A DNA stretch of 51,577 bases from Huaxiibacter chinensis (GTDB taxonomy: Bacteria > Pseudomonadota > Gammaproteobacteria > Enterobacterales > Enterobacteriaceae): assembly GCF_022171985.1 (NCBI RefSeq), contig NZ_JAJVHF010000018.1, forward strand, positions 1 to 51,577, in the 5' to 3' direction. Below are positions 43,763-51,482 of the stretch, one piece after another. Position 1 is the first letter of the stretch, and each line of letters begins with the position of its first letter. The notes beneath the pieces are model-generated. The model ran no database searches and had not been told where the DNA came from. It saw only the letters and a program-made list of their open reading frames with translations. A program made the translations under genes and the position numbers.

Positions 43763-45265
43763 TGTCCCCGTTAAAAACAGTAACAAACCACCCGAAAATG
43801 CACGCCAGAAACGCTACGTAAGAATCTATCCTATGACTGGATATGCACTCAACTGAATAACGCCTGGTTTCAGTCCATTTTATCGGGATCAGCCTTCTTT
43901 CTGGGTAATTTAGGGGGCTTCACTTGCTGATTACTTTGCGTGCGGCGCGTGAGCCAAGGATGGTCAGCTTTAGGTTTTACGTAGAATTTTGAGCGTAAAT
44001 CAAAACGGGCATTATCCACACGTTCATGGACACTTTTTTCATCATCCAGTGGTATAGGCTCCGGGCCATCAACATATTTTTCCCATCCCAACGCTTTCCC
44101 ATCATACAGAACCTTAATTTCACCGTTAAAGCTTTCGCATACCGTGACAACCGAATGCCGAAGTCGATATCCCCGGCCTTCACTGCGAATCTGAAACGCA
44201 CTGCTTTTGTACTGGAAAGTGAGATTTTTGGAGAGAACGCGCTTCGCCTGGAGGCTGAAGATATAACCCAGTTCCTCTTCAGAATGGTGTACATCAAGAT
44301 GGGCGTTATCAGCAATACGAGGCGGCGTAGCAAACCGGTTGTTATAGGCTTCAATAAAGGTCGGCAACCATGCGTTTGCTGTTTCAATATCACTGATACC
44401 CTGAAGCCGCATTTCTTTGACCAGCCTGTCCTGCAGTGTCTGATTGGCACGCTCTACCCGCCCTTTTGCCTGCGGGCTGTTGGCATGGATTGGCTCGATG
44501 CCCAGTGTCTTTATCGCACGTGTGAACTGAGTCAACTCTCCTTCCCGCTCCGGGTTATTTACTCTGAATATACTGTGTCTGTCAGAATAGAGAGCCAGTG
44601 GTACGCCATGATCATTAAGGTAACCCCGGAGGGTTTCCATGTAAGCCCGGGTTGTTTCTGCAGGAGCGAATCGTAGCGCCATCAGAGCGCTGGTAGCATC
44701 ATCGATAAAGACTATCAGTGTGCATTTGGGGCCCCGACCTTCAAACCAGTCATGAGGCGAGCCATCAATCTGGATGAGTTCACCGTAGGATGGGCGCCGC
44801 ATCCGGCGCTGATAAATTCGGGCAAACTTACGACGACGTTCGCGCCATATGCCCTCCTCTACCATCCACTTCCTGAGAGTTTCAATGGATAAACACAAGC
44901 CGTGTATCTCGCGCAATTTTTCGCACGCAAGCGTAGGTCCAAAATCAGCGTAGCGGCCTTTGAGGAGTGAAATTACTGTTGCTCTGAATTCGGTAGAAAA
45001 GGAATTATTGGGACGCTTTCCACGTCGGCGGGAAACTAGACCAGAAGGCCCTTCATTTCTATACCGTTGCACCAGACGTTTAACCTGCCGAATAGAAATG
45101 CCAATGCGTGCCGCAGCTTGTTCCTGAGTAATATGGCGATTAAGTGACTCCTGAATAATGTGAAGTCGGTCGAGTTCCTTATGACTCATCGTAACAGTCT
45201 CTTTGATCATGAAAAATCCCCCAGAGAATTGTCTGGGGACATTTTAGAATGGTTCAAAGGGGACA
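43763..45265 (-). mobile_element. ISNCY-like insertion sequence (boundaries tentative)
   Basis: TGTCCCC at 43763-43769 and GGGGACA at 45259-45265 are inverted ends around a single large DDE transposase gene. A second GGGGACA lies at 45234-45240, so the right end is ambiguous. The transposase resembles that of ISKpn21-type ISNCY elements. Its right edge abuts a hok/sok remnant. Confidence 0.55.
43870..45210 (-). CDS. DDE transposase, ISNCY-like
   Basis: 446 aa. N-terminal helix-turn-helix (HITQEQAAARIGISIRQVKRLVQRY), then an integrase-like core with Asp in ELIQIDGSPHDW, a second Asp in LIVFIDDATSALMALRF and Glu in GRVERANQTLQDRLV, and a C-terminal beta domain. The plan matches the ISNCY/IS481-related integrase-type transposases. 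The ATG at 45210 has an alternative seven codons later (MSHKELDRLH). No stop or frameshift is seen, so it is probably functional. Confidence 0.85.
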   Translation of the reverse strand: MIKETVTMSHKELDRLHIIQESLNRHITQEQAAARIGISIRQVKRLVQRYRNEGPSGLVSRRRGKRPNNSFSTEFRATVISLLKGRYADFGPTLACEKLREIHGLCLSIETLRKWMVEEGIWRERRRKFARIYQRRMRRPSYGELIQIDGSPHDWFEGRGPKCTLIVFIDDATSALMALRFAPAETTRAYMETLRGYLNDHGVPLALYSDRHSIFRVNNPEREGELTQFTRAIKTLGIEPIHANSPQAKGRVERANQTLQDRLVKEMRLQGISDIETANAWLPTFIEAYNNRFATPPRIADNAHLDVHHSEEELGYIFSLQAKRVLSKNLTFQYKSSAFQIRSEGRGYRLRHSVVTVCESFNGEIKVLYDGKALGWEKYVDGPEPIPLDDEKSVHERVDNARFDLRSKFYVKPKADHPWLTRRTQSNQQVKPPKLPRKKADPDKMD

Positions 45266-45284
45266 TTACAGCTTGGTGTTAACA

Positions 45285-45358
45285 ATGGCCTTCTTCTCCT
45301 TGCATTTAAGCAGGCAAGAGGCTACTCTGAATGTGACTAGCATACAGGGGCCTCGGGT
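45285..45358 (-). pseudogene. hok/sok locus remnant, promoter-distal part
   Basis: Read on the minus strand this is the mok/sok segment of a hok locus. It includes GAGGCCCCTGTATGCTAGTC, a GATAGCCTCTT-like stretch (AGTAGCCTCTTGC) and the ribosome-site block GGAGAAGAAGGCCAT at 45299-45285. The hok coding sequence that should follow is absent; DNA leading to the ISNCY-like element replaces it. IS150 separates it from its upstream half at 46802. Confidence 0.75.
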
Positions 45359-45384
45359 TGTACTGACCCCAAAAAGTTGGACAG

Positions 45385-46236
45385 TTAAACACGAGGCACA
45401 TAGGTCTGGGTTCGATATTCAATTGGACTCAGACCTTTTAATTTCAGGCTAATTCTTCTGCTGTTGTAGTAGTCAATATATTCCGTAACAGCATCCTTCA
45501 GTTCGCTTATATTACTGAACTCGTCAAGATAAAAACACTCCGACTTTAAGGTTCCAAAGAAACATTCCACGACTGCATTATCCAGACAATTGCCTTTTCT
45601 GGACATGCTCTGTGTAATGCCTTGTTCTTTAAGGATGTTTTGATACCTTCTCATACGATACTGCCATCCCTGGTCAGAGTGCAGAATAGGATGCTCGTGA
45701 GGCTTAAGCTTTTTGAATGCCTGATCGAGCATATTCTCGACCATGTTCATCACAGGTCTTTCCGACAGGCTGTAAGAAATAACTTCGTTGTTGAAGAGAT
45801 CTATTACTGGAGACAAATACAGCTTTCGCCCATTGACTGCAAATTCAGTAACGTCGGTAACCCACTTCTCGTTTGGCCGTGTAGCCTTGAAATCCCTTTG
45901 GAGAACATTGGGGGCGGTTTGCCCTACCTCTCCTCTGTAGGAGCTGTATCGCTTGACCTTAATCGCTGCCTTAAGCGAGAGGGTTCCCATCAGGCGCTGA
46001 ACGGCTTTATGGTTAATCCGTTCCCCGTCTCGATGGAGAGACAACGTTACCCTACGGTATCCGTAACGACCTTTATTCTCGTGATAAATCTCACCAATAC
46101 GCTTTTTAACATCCGCATACTTATCAGGCTTGCTGAGAGCCTTTAGATGGTAATAAAACGTACTGCGCGGTATCTCCGCTGCCTTGAGAAGCTCATCAAG
46201 AGGGTAAAACTGCCTTAGCTCGTTGAGTACTTTCAC
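45385..46236 (-). CDS. insK: IS150 InsK (OrfB, DDE transposase)
   Basis: 283 aa, IS3-family integrase core. An HTH_21 start (LDELLKAAEIPRSTFYYHLK) is followed by the rve domain with NEKWVTDVTEF (Asp), YLSPVIDLFNNEVISYSL (Asp) and GNCLDNAVVECFFGTLKSE (Glu). Nearly identical to IS150 InsK with scattered substitutions. The functional enzyme is an InsJ-InsK fusion made by -1 frameshifting at the overlap near 46236. Confidence 0.95.
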   Translation of the reverse strand: MKVLNELRQFYPLDELLKAAEIPRSTFYYHLKALSKPDKYADVKKRIGEIYHENKGRYGYRRVTLSLHRDGERINHKAVQRLMGTLSLKAAIKVKRYSSYRGEVGQTAPNVLQRDFKATRPNEKWVTDVTEFAVNGRKLYLSPVIDLFNNEVISYSLSERPVMNMVENMLDQAFKKLKPHEHPILHSDQGWQYRMRRYQNILKEQGITQSMSRKGNCLDNAVVECFFGTLKSECFYLDEFSNISELKDAVTEYIDYYNSRRISLKLKGLSPIEYRTQTYVPRV

Positions 46237-46754
46237 TTTTTCGCGGGATGAGCTAAGGCTTTCAGCTTTTTTAGATACGTAAGCCGCATTTCAAGGAATC
46301 GAACTTGTCTTTCAAGATCCTCAATACGTCGGTCTTTCGACAGCTCCAATGCTAACGCCGCTTTTTCTGGATCAACTGACATTGTAATGTTTCTTTTGGT
46401 GCCGATCTTGAGTGCGCGTAAACCAGCTTCTCCGTGCTCCTCATAGACTTTCAGCCACTTGGCTACAGAACCACTACCAGCAAGCATAAAGTGAGCAGCA
46501 GCCTGATTGAGGGACATCTGCTGCTCGGTCACGGCTTTCACGACCTTAATGCGCAACTCTGGATCAGCACTAACGCCTTTAGGTTTGGGAATTAAACCTT
46601 TTTCTCCATGTTTTTCATAGAGGGCAACCCACGTCCTGACCTGTGTTCGAGGCACACCAAAACGTGCAGAGATGATCCTGTAACCATCATCAGTTGTGAA
46701 GTAGTGATTCACGACTTCAAGGCGCTTTTCGAAGGGGTATTTTGGCTTTGACAT
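46233..46754 (-). CDS. insJ: IS150 InsJ (OrfA)
   Basis: 173 aa with two helix-turn-helix domains (GYRIISARFGVPRTQVRTWV and MSLNQAAAHFMLAGSGSVAKWL) and a C-terminal leucine-zipper-like coiled coil ending LKALAHPAKK. It recognises the IS ends. A short A-run just before its stop overlaps the start of InsK by 4 bp, the site where frameshifting makes the fusion transposase. Confidence 0.95.
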   Translation of the reverse strand: MSKPKYPFEKRLEVVNHYFTTDDGYRIISARFGVPRTQVRTWVALYEKHGEKGLIPKPKGVSADPELRIKVVKAVTEQQMSLNQAAAHFMLAGSGSVAKWLKVYEEHGEAGLRALKIGTKRNITMSVDPEKAALALELSKDRRIEDLERQVRFLEMRLTYLKKLKALAHPAKK

Positions 46755-46801
46755 ATCAGGGACTATTCCATTTCATCGTCCAACAAAATGGGTGCAGTAC
46801 A

Positions 46802-46882
46802 GGTTAATTGAAAAATTACTCGGGGCTTTCTGCTTTTACCACAGTCAAACAGTGTTACCGCTGGCTGGGGCAAAAGCCTCCA
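46802..46882 (-). pseudogene. hok/sok locus remnant, promoter-proximal part
   Basis: Read on the minus strand, GGAGGCTTTTGCCCC, then GGTAAAAGCAGAAAGCCCC and GAGTAATTTTTCAATTAACC, correspond to the leader of hok-type messengers upstream of the mok/sok segment. It joins the 45285-45358 remnant when IS150 and one GGT copy are removed. The locus can no longer make Hok. Confidence 0.65.
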
Positions 46883-47086
46883 GCACCAGCGTTATTATAC
46901 CACCCTGCCCTGATCAGCCAAACACCCCGCCTACATAAATTACTGATTTTTCATTTATTTGACATGATTCACTTCCGGTTGTCGGCGAAAGTCATTTTAT
47001 ACTAAAGAAAAGGGTAACGGGCAGCTGCTGGGTCGGAACATACAGTGCAGTTCCTGCCCGTTTAATTTCCGGATGCAATGGTAGGA

Positions 47087-47692
47087 TCAGGAGGCACTGC
47101 TTCCGTTGATTAGGGAAATCTTATGTGCCTGAATACGGCTGTATTCGAGATGGGATGCAATATTACAGATGCGCTCCAGTCGATCATGCAGCCTCGTGTA
47201 GGTCAGTCGATGAATACCGGACATTTCATCAAGTAGCCAGCGCTTGATGTAAGGGTTACAGGAAAGCCGGGCAAGATCGTCGTCATCCACTTCGTCAAAG
47301 AACCAGTACTGCTCCATCGGGACTACCTGAAATATCCACGGCCGGGGATAGTCCCCTGTGACAACCAAAAACCATGCAAGAAAGCATAGACACAGCTCAA
47401 CGACCATAAGCATCGAAAATTGCGAATAACTTAGACCGGGCACATAGGGTGAACTATCCGCAACATACCCCCTGAGCAATTCCGCCACAAGGTAGCCCAA
47501 TAGCGTCAAGGCCAGCATCAGGGTCAGGATTAATCCCCCATTAAACGCTACCGAAGCCTTTTGAACCCGATCAGGTGCTGTCCGGCTGCGATAGTTGGTC
47601 ACTACTCTTTCTACAAGTGCCCTTATGGCAGCCTGTTCTTTACTGACATCAGCTCCGGAAAAACCGGACGGGCTTTTATTTAATTCAGTCAT
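47087..47692 (-). CDS. Two-helix membrane protein, unknown
   Basis: 201 aa. Soluble N-terminus, two membrane helices (LILTLMLALTLLGYLVAELL and FSMLMVVELCLCFLAWFLVV), and a cytoplasmic C-terminal domain with acidic FFDEVDDDDLARL and helical YTRLHDRLERICNIASHL. GGAG lies 5 bp before the ATG. It begins the leftward small-gene block right of IS150. Family not recognised. Confidence 0.6.
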   Translation of the reverse strand: MTELNKSPSGFSGADVSKEQAAIRALVERVVTNYRSRTAPDRVQKASVAFNGGLILTLMLALTLLGYLVAELLRGYVADSSPYVPGLSYSQFSMLMVVELCLCFLAWFLVVTGDYPRPWIFQVVPMEQYWFFDEVDDDDLARLSCNPYIKRWLLDEMSGIHRLTYTRLHDRLERICNIASHLEYSRIQAHKISLINGSSAS

Positions 47693-47908
47693 ACCCCACT
47701 CCTGTTATGTGCTCTACTTAACAAACACGTAGATCATACAGAGCTCACGGACGCACTCCTGCCAGATAAAGGAGGGAATTTGGCTGTAAGACGGTTAGCC
47801 AACAGTTCAGGTTATGCGTGGGATCCGCCCAGTCAGAAAGGATTCCGTTAATAACAGGCAAGGTTAAAGGCAGATGGACGGTGAAATTGTGGGTGCTAAA
47901 AGGGGGTA

Positions 47909-48190
47909 TTACTCTTTTTCCTGCATAGCGGTTTTTTCAGCCCGGGTGGCCAGACGAACATTTCCGAAAGGCTCACGGACAAGCAGTGGCTTCTCCTTCT
48001 TCCAGCCCCTGATAGCCGTTTCTCCAAACCGACGTGGTGCATTGCCGTTCCAGCGAGCAATCACATGGTTATCATGAATTTCAATAATGACAACGGGGTG
48101 GACAATGACCGTTGAAATGGTGGTATTTCCCATTTTGGTACGGGTTACAGACCAAACCTGCATCCCGGATTCCAGCTGGCTGATTTTCAT
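47909..48190 (-). CDS. Hypothetical protein, 93 aa
   Basis: A small, strand-rich, basic protein (MQVWSVTRTKMGNTTISTVIVHPVVIIEIHDNHVIARWNG) resembling a small SH3-like or RNA-binding barrel by its strand pattern, with a basic tail. AGGA lies 6 bp before the ATG. No family recognised. Confidence 0.55.
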   Translation of the reverse strand: MKISQLESGMQVWSVTRTKMGNTTISTVIVHPVVIIEIHDNHVIARWNGNAPRRFGETAIRGWKKEKPLLVREPFGNVRLATRAEKTAMQEKE

Positions 48191-48335
48191 ATTATATCCT
48201 TAAGCCATCACGAACTGCGCCACAAACAATTAATGTGGCGCAATTTACCATAAACAATAAACATCAGATACCCGTGAAAAGATTTCCCTTTATTTTAAAA
48301 TTCTTCTGGAGAAAAAATGATATTTCCAGAAGAGG

Positions 48336-48512
48336 TCAGCGAAATTCAGAAACGGCCATCACAATGGTGCTGCGCTGACGCTGGCGTTCTGCCTTGCGCT
48401 GCCTGCGGCGATAGATCTGTTTTGCGCTGACGTAAGGGCAGTCCTCACGGGTATACCAGCAGCAGCCGCAAGGTTCGGGCCGGGGTTTTCCGGCAAGTCC
48501 AAATGGTTTCAT
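48336..48512 (-). CDS. Small Cys-rich basic protein, 58 aa
   Basis: Start ATG 48512 with AGGTG 5 bp upstream. It reads MKPFGLAGKPRPEPCGCCWY, then TREDCPYVSAKQIYRRRQRR and a basic tail. The Cys cluster CGCC plus one more Cys may bind zinc, and the Arg-rich second half suggests nucleic-acid binding. Short genes of this kind are common on large enterobacterial plasmids. It is short but well supported by its ribosome site and composition. Confidence 0.6.
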   Translation of the reverse strand: MKPFGLAGKPRPEPCGCCWYTREDCPYVSAKQIYRRRQRKAERQRQRSTIVMAVSEFR

Positions 48513-48565
48513 CAAGTCACCTTTTTAATGTTTTTAATGGAAAGATACTTACCTAACCCATTGTT

Positions 48566-48877
48566 TTATAGGAAATAACGTTGTTGCATAAACAGATACA
48601 GATAACCCTCAGGAGAAAACATGCAAAGGTTATCAGTGATAACCGCGTCCAGATACCGAGTGTCAGTCTGTAAACGTTTTATCACCAGAAAATGTGCTGC
48701 CGCAGCCTTAATGCCAGAACTACCGTTTACAACATTATGTATACCCGCTTTGAATAACGAACGAGCATGAATTACCTTTTCCCGGGCCGCTTCGATCTCA
48801 GCATTAATAACGCATTGCCGCGCCTGGATGACTGCCTCTCCGGTTAAATCGCGGAAATTCATTAGAGATGTGATCAT
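48566..48877 (-). CDS. Hypothetical helical protein, 103 aa
   Basis: Mostly helical (AVIQARQCVINAEIEAAREKV, IKAAAAHFLVIKRLQ). GGAG lies 8 bp before the ATG. It lies in the same direction as its neighbours, 53 bp upstream of the Cys-rich 58-aa gene. No family recognised. Confidence 0.55.
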   Translation of the reverse strand: MITSLMNFRDLTGEAVIQARQCVINAEIEAAREKVIHARSLFKAGIHNVVNGSSGIKAAAAHFLVIKRLQTDTRYLDAVITDNLCMFSPEGYLYLFMQQRYFL

Positions 48878-49099
48878 GATTGACTCTCCAGATTATGTGG
48901 AATCATTATAACAACTGGCACCACGCCACAAATAACCTGAGATAAATTCTTTGAAATATTCCTATATATAAGGAATTACAGTCGGAAAAGAAACAATGAA
49001 ATAGCGCCGACCGCTTAAAATCGATAAATTAAAATGGACGGCACTGGAATGAAAAACTGAAAGTAGTAAGACCGTAATTATCCTTCACGGATGTAAGCT

Positions 49100-49300
49100 T
49101 TAAAAGAGGAGTACTGGCAAAGCTTTGCCAAGTACTTCGGCGGTTGTGTCTACGATTTTACGGATGTCATCGATCTGCGAAGGCTTATTCAACACCACCG
49201 TAAAAAGCTCTCCTTCGTTATCAGCCTGCTCGCAGTTTCCGTATCGGCTCCCGTCGTACAGCTGCACAATACGTGACATAGAAGACTTTGTTTGTTTCAT
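49100..49300 (-). CDS. Hypothetical protein, 66 aa (paralogue pair, member 1)
   Basis: A small alpha-beta protein: strand IVQLYDGSRYGNCEQADNEG, strand ELFTVVLN, helix QIDDIRKIVDTTAEVLG. AGGTG precedes the ATG. The pattern N-x-E-x-A-x-N-x-G-x-L...P....D......D..AE..G is shared with the 74-aa gene 39 bp upstream, so the two arose by duplication. Function unknown. Confidence 0.6.
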   Translation of the reverse strand: MKQTKSSMSRIVQLYDGSRYGNCEQADNEGELFTVVLNKPSQIDDIRKIVDTTAEVLGKALPVLLF

Positions 49301-49339
49301 GGCTTTGCACCTGCTTTTAGGCAGTTTGGTTACTGGTTA

Positions 49340-49564
49340 TCAGAAGCTGGTTTCATGCGCTTCCGGCTGGGACACGAACTGGTATTTGACGCCGCCAGGC
49401 ACACCTACTGCTTCGGCAATAGAGTCGCAAAGCCGCGATAAATCATTTAGTGTCATCGGATATTCAATATCTACTGAATATAAAGCACCTGCATTTTCAG
49501 CATCTTCGATGTTTTTATACTGGGCACTAAATATAGCAATGGTCTGAATTTCGTGGTTATGCAT
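49340..49564 (-). CDS. Hypothetical protein, 74 aa (paralogue pair, member 2)
   Basis: Starts MHNHEIQTIAIFSAQYKNIE, then DAENAGALYSVDIEYPMTLN and DLSRLCDSIAEAVGVPGG, aligning with the 66-aa protein encoded next to it. AGGA lies 8 bp before the ATG. Tandem duplicated small genes often bind one another or related targets. Family not recognised. Confidence 0.6.
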   Translation of the reverse strand: MHNHEIQTIAIFSAQYKNIEDAENAGALYSVDIEYPMTLNDLSRLCDSIAEAVGVPGGVKYQFVSQPEAHETSF

Positions 49565-49618
49565 GAACCGGTCCTTATTAAATTATAAAAGCCACCCGAG
49601 AGTGGCCTGAGTGGAAAC

Positions 49619-49822
49619 TTAAATCTGTGAAGTATATTTGAGAGATTTTTTGCGATCCAGATGCCGGGCAACAATGGTTCCGATAACAAGTAGCGTGATG
49701 ACCGCACTGAAGAAGGTGCTGTCAGGGACGCCCTGGAAAAAATCACTGAAACTGTAAACAATAAAAATCAATGCGCAAAAATAGAAAACGATACGAACAT
49801 AAGGGGTAAAAAACATTTTCAT
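49619..49822 (-). CDS. Small two-helix membrane protein, 67 aa
   Basis: Two helices (VRIVFYFCALIFIVYSFSDFF and STFFSAVITLLVIGTIVA) and a basic tail (RHLDRKKSLKY). GGAAGG lies before the ATG. Lies 54 bp upstream of the 74-aa gene. No homologue recognised; a holin-like or signalling role is possible only by shape. Confidence 0.55.
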   Translation of the reverse strand: MKMFFTPYVRIVFYFCALIFIVYSFSDFFQGVPDSTFFSAVITLLVIGTIVARHLDRKKSLKYTSQI

Positions 49823-50001
49823 CGGTTGCCTTCCATTCAGGGAGAATTCTCAGTAATTACATCACACCTGAAGAGAAACTATTTTCGTATAAATGAGCAT
49901 TTTCGACATATCAGAGGGGGGTTTTACTCATAAATGAGGTAGTAAGGGTCACACTTGAGATGAAAGTTACTTTCCTGGCTGCGAACGAACTATCTCAAAT
50001 G

Positions 50002-50295
50002 TTAGAGGTGTGCGTTCGCCTTAAGAGCTTCATGCCCTGAGGAGCTCAACTTGAGCCGATAGTATAAACCTGGCTCCAGATGCCTTACTGGCTGGCATAA
50101 CTCCACGAGGCCCAGCCGGAACAGGACCGGAGAGCTCCTGCACGTCACATCATCAGGATTCCCCATAAACGTACGCCGTTCTCTGGCCCGTCTGAAATTG
50201 CCAGAGATATCATAGATCGTGCCGGATGCCATCCGTCTTAACACGTAAATCTGCGCCCTTGTAAGCTTCTGGGCGGAACTGCTTAAACCTGACAT
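50002..50295 (-). CDS. Small protein with winged-helix-like pattern, 97 aa
   Basis: Basic and helical: LTRAQIYVLRRMASGTIYDIS, then a variable loop and SSPVLFRLGLVELCQPVRHLEPGLYYRLKLSSSGHEAL. This looks like a winged-helix DNA-binding or transcription-regulator fragment by helix and wing order (tentative). A palindrome copy AAAGTTACTTT lies 29 bp after its stop. Confidence 0.55.
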   Translation of the reverse strand: MSGLSSSAQKLTRAQIYVLRRMASGTIYDISGNFRRARERRTFMGNPDDVTCRSSPVLFRLGLVELCQPVRHLEPGLYYRLKLSSSGHEALKANAHL

Positions 50296-50374
50296 ACCTT
50301 CCCGGCCTTATATAAAACAATCCGCCAGCAGCTCGACTGGCGGACAATGTTTGACTGGAAACAGCAAGGACATA

Positions 50375-50866
50375 CTATTTGCTGACAAGTTTGATATTGG
50401 TTTCACTCATTCGAAGTCGAAACTCCTGAAAACCCTGCTCTACCGCTAACTCCAGCCACTCAACGGGAATGGTATAGCTACAATCAGACCCACCCAAAGC
50501 GGCATCACAAGCGTAATCCCAGTCCTCATCCAGTTTTGGATTCATCCCCTGGGCGTAAGCCACAGTATCGCGGGATGCGGGAGAGCCCTCAAGCTCAGCA
50601 TTAGTGATCAGGTATACACCATGACTGTGCGCGAGAAGCACTTTTGGCACCAGATGTGTGCTGGCAATTTTTGAGGATGAGGGAAAGAAAACCCTACCAG
50701 CTTTACGCGCCTCTTCTTCAGTCTGTCCCTCAGCGTTAAGGAGGGCTCCCCCCGGATAGCATGCCGGGTCATAGATCTGATCTGGGGTGACCGAAAACGT
50801 TTTTGCGGTGCGAATTTCTTCGATCAGTTTATTGATATCTGCCATTTCAAATACGAGAGTGGTCAC
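50375..50866 (-). CDS. Hypothetical protein, 163 aa (possibly DUF3085)
   Basis: Soluble and acidic. The block PKVLLAHSHGVYLITNAEL and the following YAQGMNPKLDEDWDYACDAALGGSD recall DUF3085 proteins of plasmids and phages. The GTG start at 50866 is preferred, since the upstream gene ends with GGGAGAGTAA, which supplies a ribosome site; an in-frame ATG seven codons later has none. It begins 4 bp after the previous gene stop, so translation is coupled. Confidence 0.6.
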   Translation of the reverse strand: MTTLVFEMADINKLIEEIRTAKTFSVTPDQIYDPACYPGGALLNAEGQTEEEARKAGRVFFPSSSKIASTHLVPKVLLAHSHGVYLITNAELEGSPASRDTVAYAQGMNPKLDEDWDYACDAALGGSDCSYTIPVEWLELAVEQGFQEFRLRMSETNIKLVSK

Positions 50867-50870
50867 AGGC

Positions 50871-51182
50871 TTACTCTCCCTCTTCAGTGGACAACATCAG
50901 ATACTTTGTTGCCAGCAGAAGCTCTCCCACATCCTTGAGGGACAATTCAGCTTTGCCTTCTACGGCAAGCTGCAAGCGCTGTCGAATTGCATGAACAGAA
51001 TCTGAAGATAAAGATGCCATTTTGCGCAAAACGGCATTAGCCTTTTCTACAGCAGGATACAGAATTTCTGAGTTGGTATTATCTTCGTCATTATCAAAGA
51101 TAATTTCAGAATCCATATTGATGTTATCTTCAAGCCAGCTTGAAAGCACTTCAAGTAATGACATCACCTTTTCAATTTGCAT
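50871..51182 (-). CDS. Hypothetical acidic helical protein, 103 aa
   Basis: Start at ATG 51182 with AGGAGG 4 bp upstream; the frame extends back to 51218 but without a site. Acidic and helical (MQIEKVMSLLEVLSSWLEDN, then IIFDNDEDNTNSEI and IRQRLQLAVEGKAELSLKDVGELLL). First gene of a two-gene unit with the 163-aa protein. Negative charge recalls DNA mimics, but there is no homology evidence. Confidence 0.6.
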   Translation of the reverse strand: MQIEKVMSLLEVLSSWLEDNINMDSEIIFDNDEDNTNSEILYPAVEKANAVLRKMASLSSDSVHAIRQRLQLAVEGKAELSLKDVGELLLATKYLMLSTEEGE

Positions 51183-51237
51183 ATCGCCTCCTCTGTTAAC
51201 ATGAAACAAATATAACAAAGTGGCTTACCCGGCTAAT

Positions 51238-51292
51238 AACCTGAGCAGAAAGTTTTCGAACTTAGTTTGAAAACAAGTTTTCTGCTCAGGTT
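51238..51292. repeat. Long inverted repeat, 14-bp arms with nested stem
   Basis: AACCTGAGCAGAAA (51238-51251) and TTTCTGCTCAGGTT (51279-51292) are perfect inverted arms. Inside, GTTTTC and GAAAAC form a second stem. It lies upstream of the 103-aa gene, so it is not that gene's terminator. It could be a recombination, binding or replication site. Confidence 0.8.
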
Positions 51293-51482
51293 AATGTTAA
51301 AGTCGCTGGGTAAAAGATAAAAGGCACTGAAGATGATTTAAGCATCAAACAGACTAAATAGGATTCCGTCTTTTATAACGCTTTTAAAATAGAATGAATG
51401 AAATATAAATTTTGCGTTTAAGAATGAACGCTGTAGAGGATGATTTATCCTGTGATATGCAGTTTGTGGCCTTTAAAAAGGC

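Larger units (their letters stand above)
45359..46801 (-). mobile_element. IS150-like element, complete, 1443 bp
   Basis: Ends are TGTACTGACCCC (45359) and GGGTGCAGTACA (ending 46801), the two IS150 termini, giving exactly the IS150 length of 1443 bp. A 3-bp target duplication GGT flanks it (45356-45358 and 46802-46804). Both orfs are open. It sits inside a hok/sok 5' region. Confidence 0.97.
2079..49973. repeat. Dispersed palindrome AAAGTWACTTT (12 exact copies)
   Basis: Exact 11-bp cores start at 2079, 4544, 6630, 13783, 16841, 17327, 22188, 23918, 28820, 34494, 34621 and 49963. Six extend to the 13-bp AAAAGTWACTTTT (4543, 13782, 16840, 22187, 34493, 34620). Copies with G or C in the centre lie at 3642, 16399 and 20750. 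Chance expectation for an 11-bp site with one W in 51.6 kb is well under one. Many overlap or closely follow stop codons (2088, 4548, 6624, 3615, 50002). The binding protein is unknown. Confidence 0.93.
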
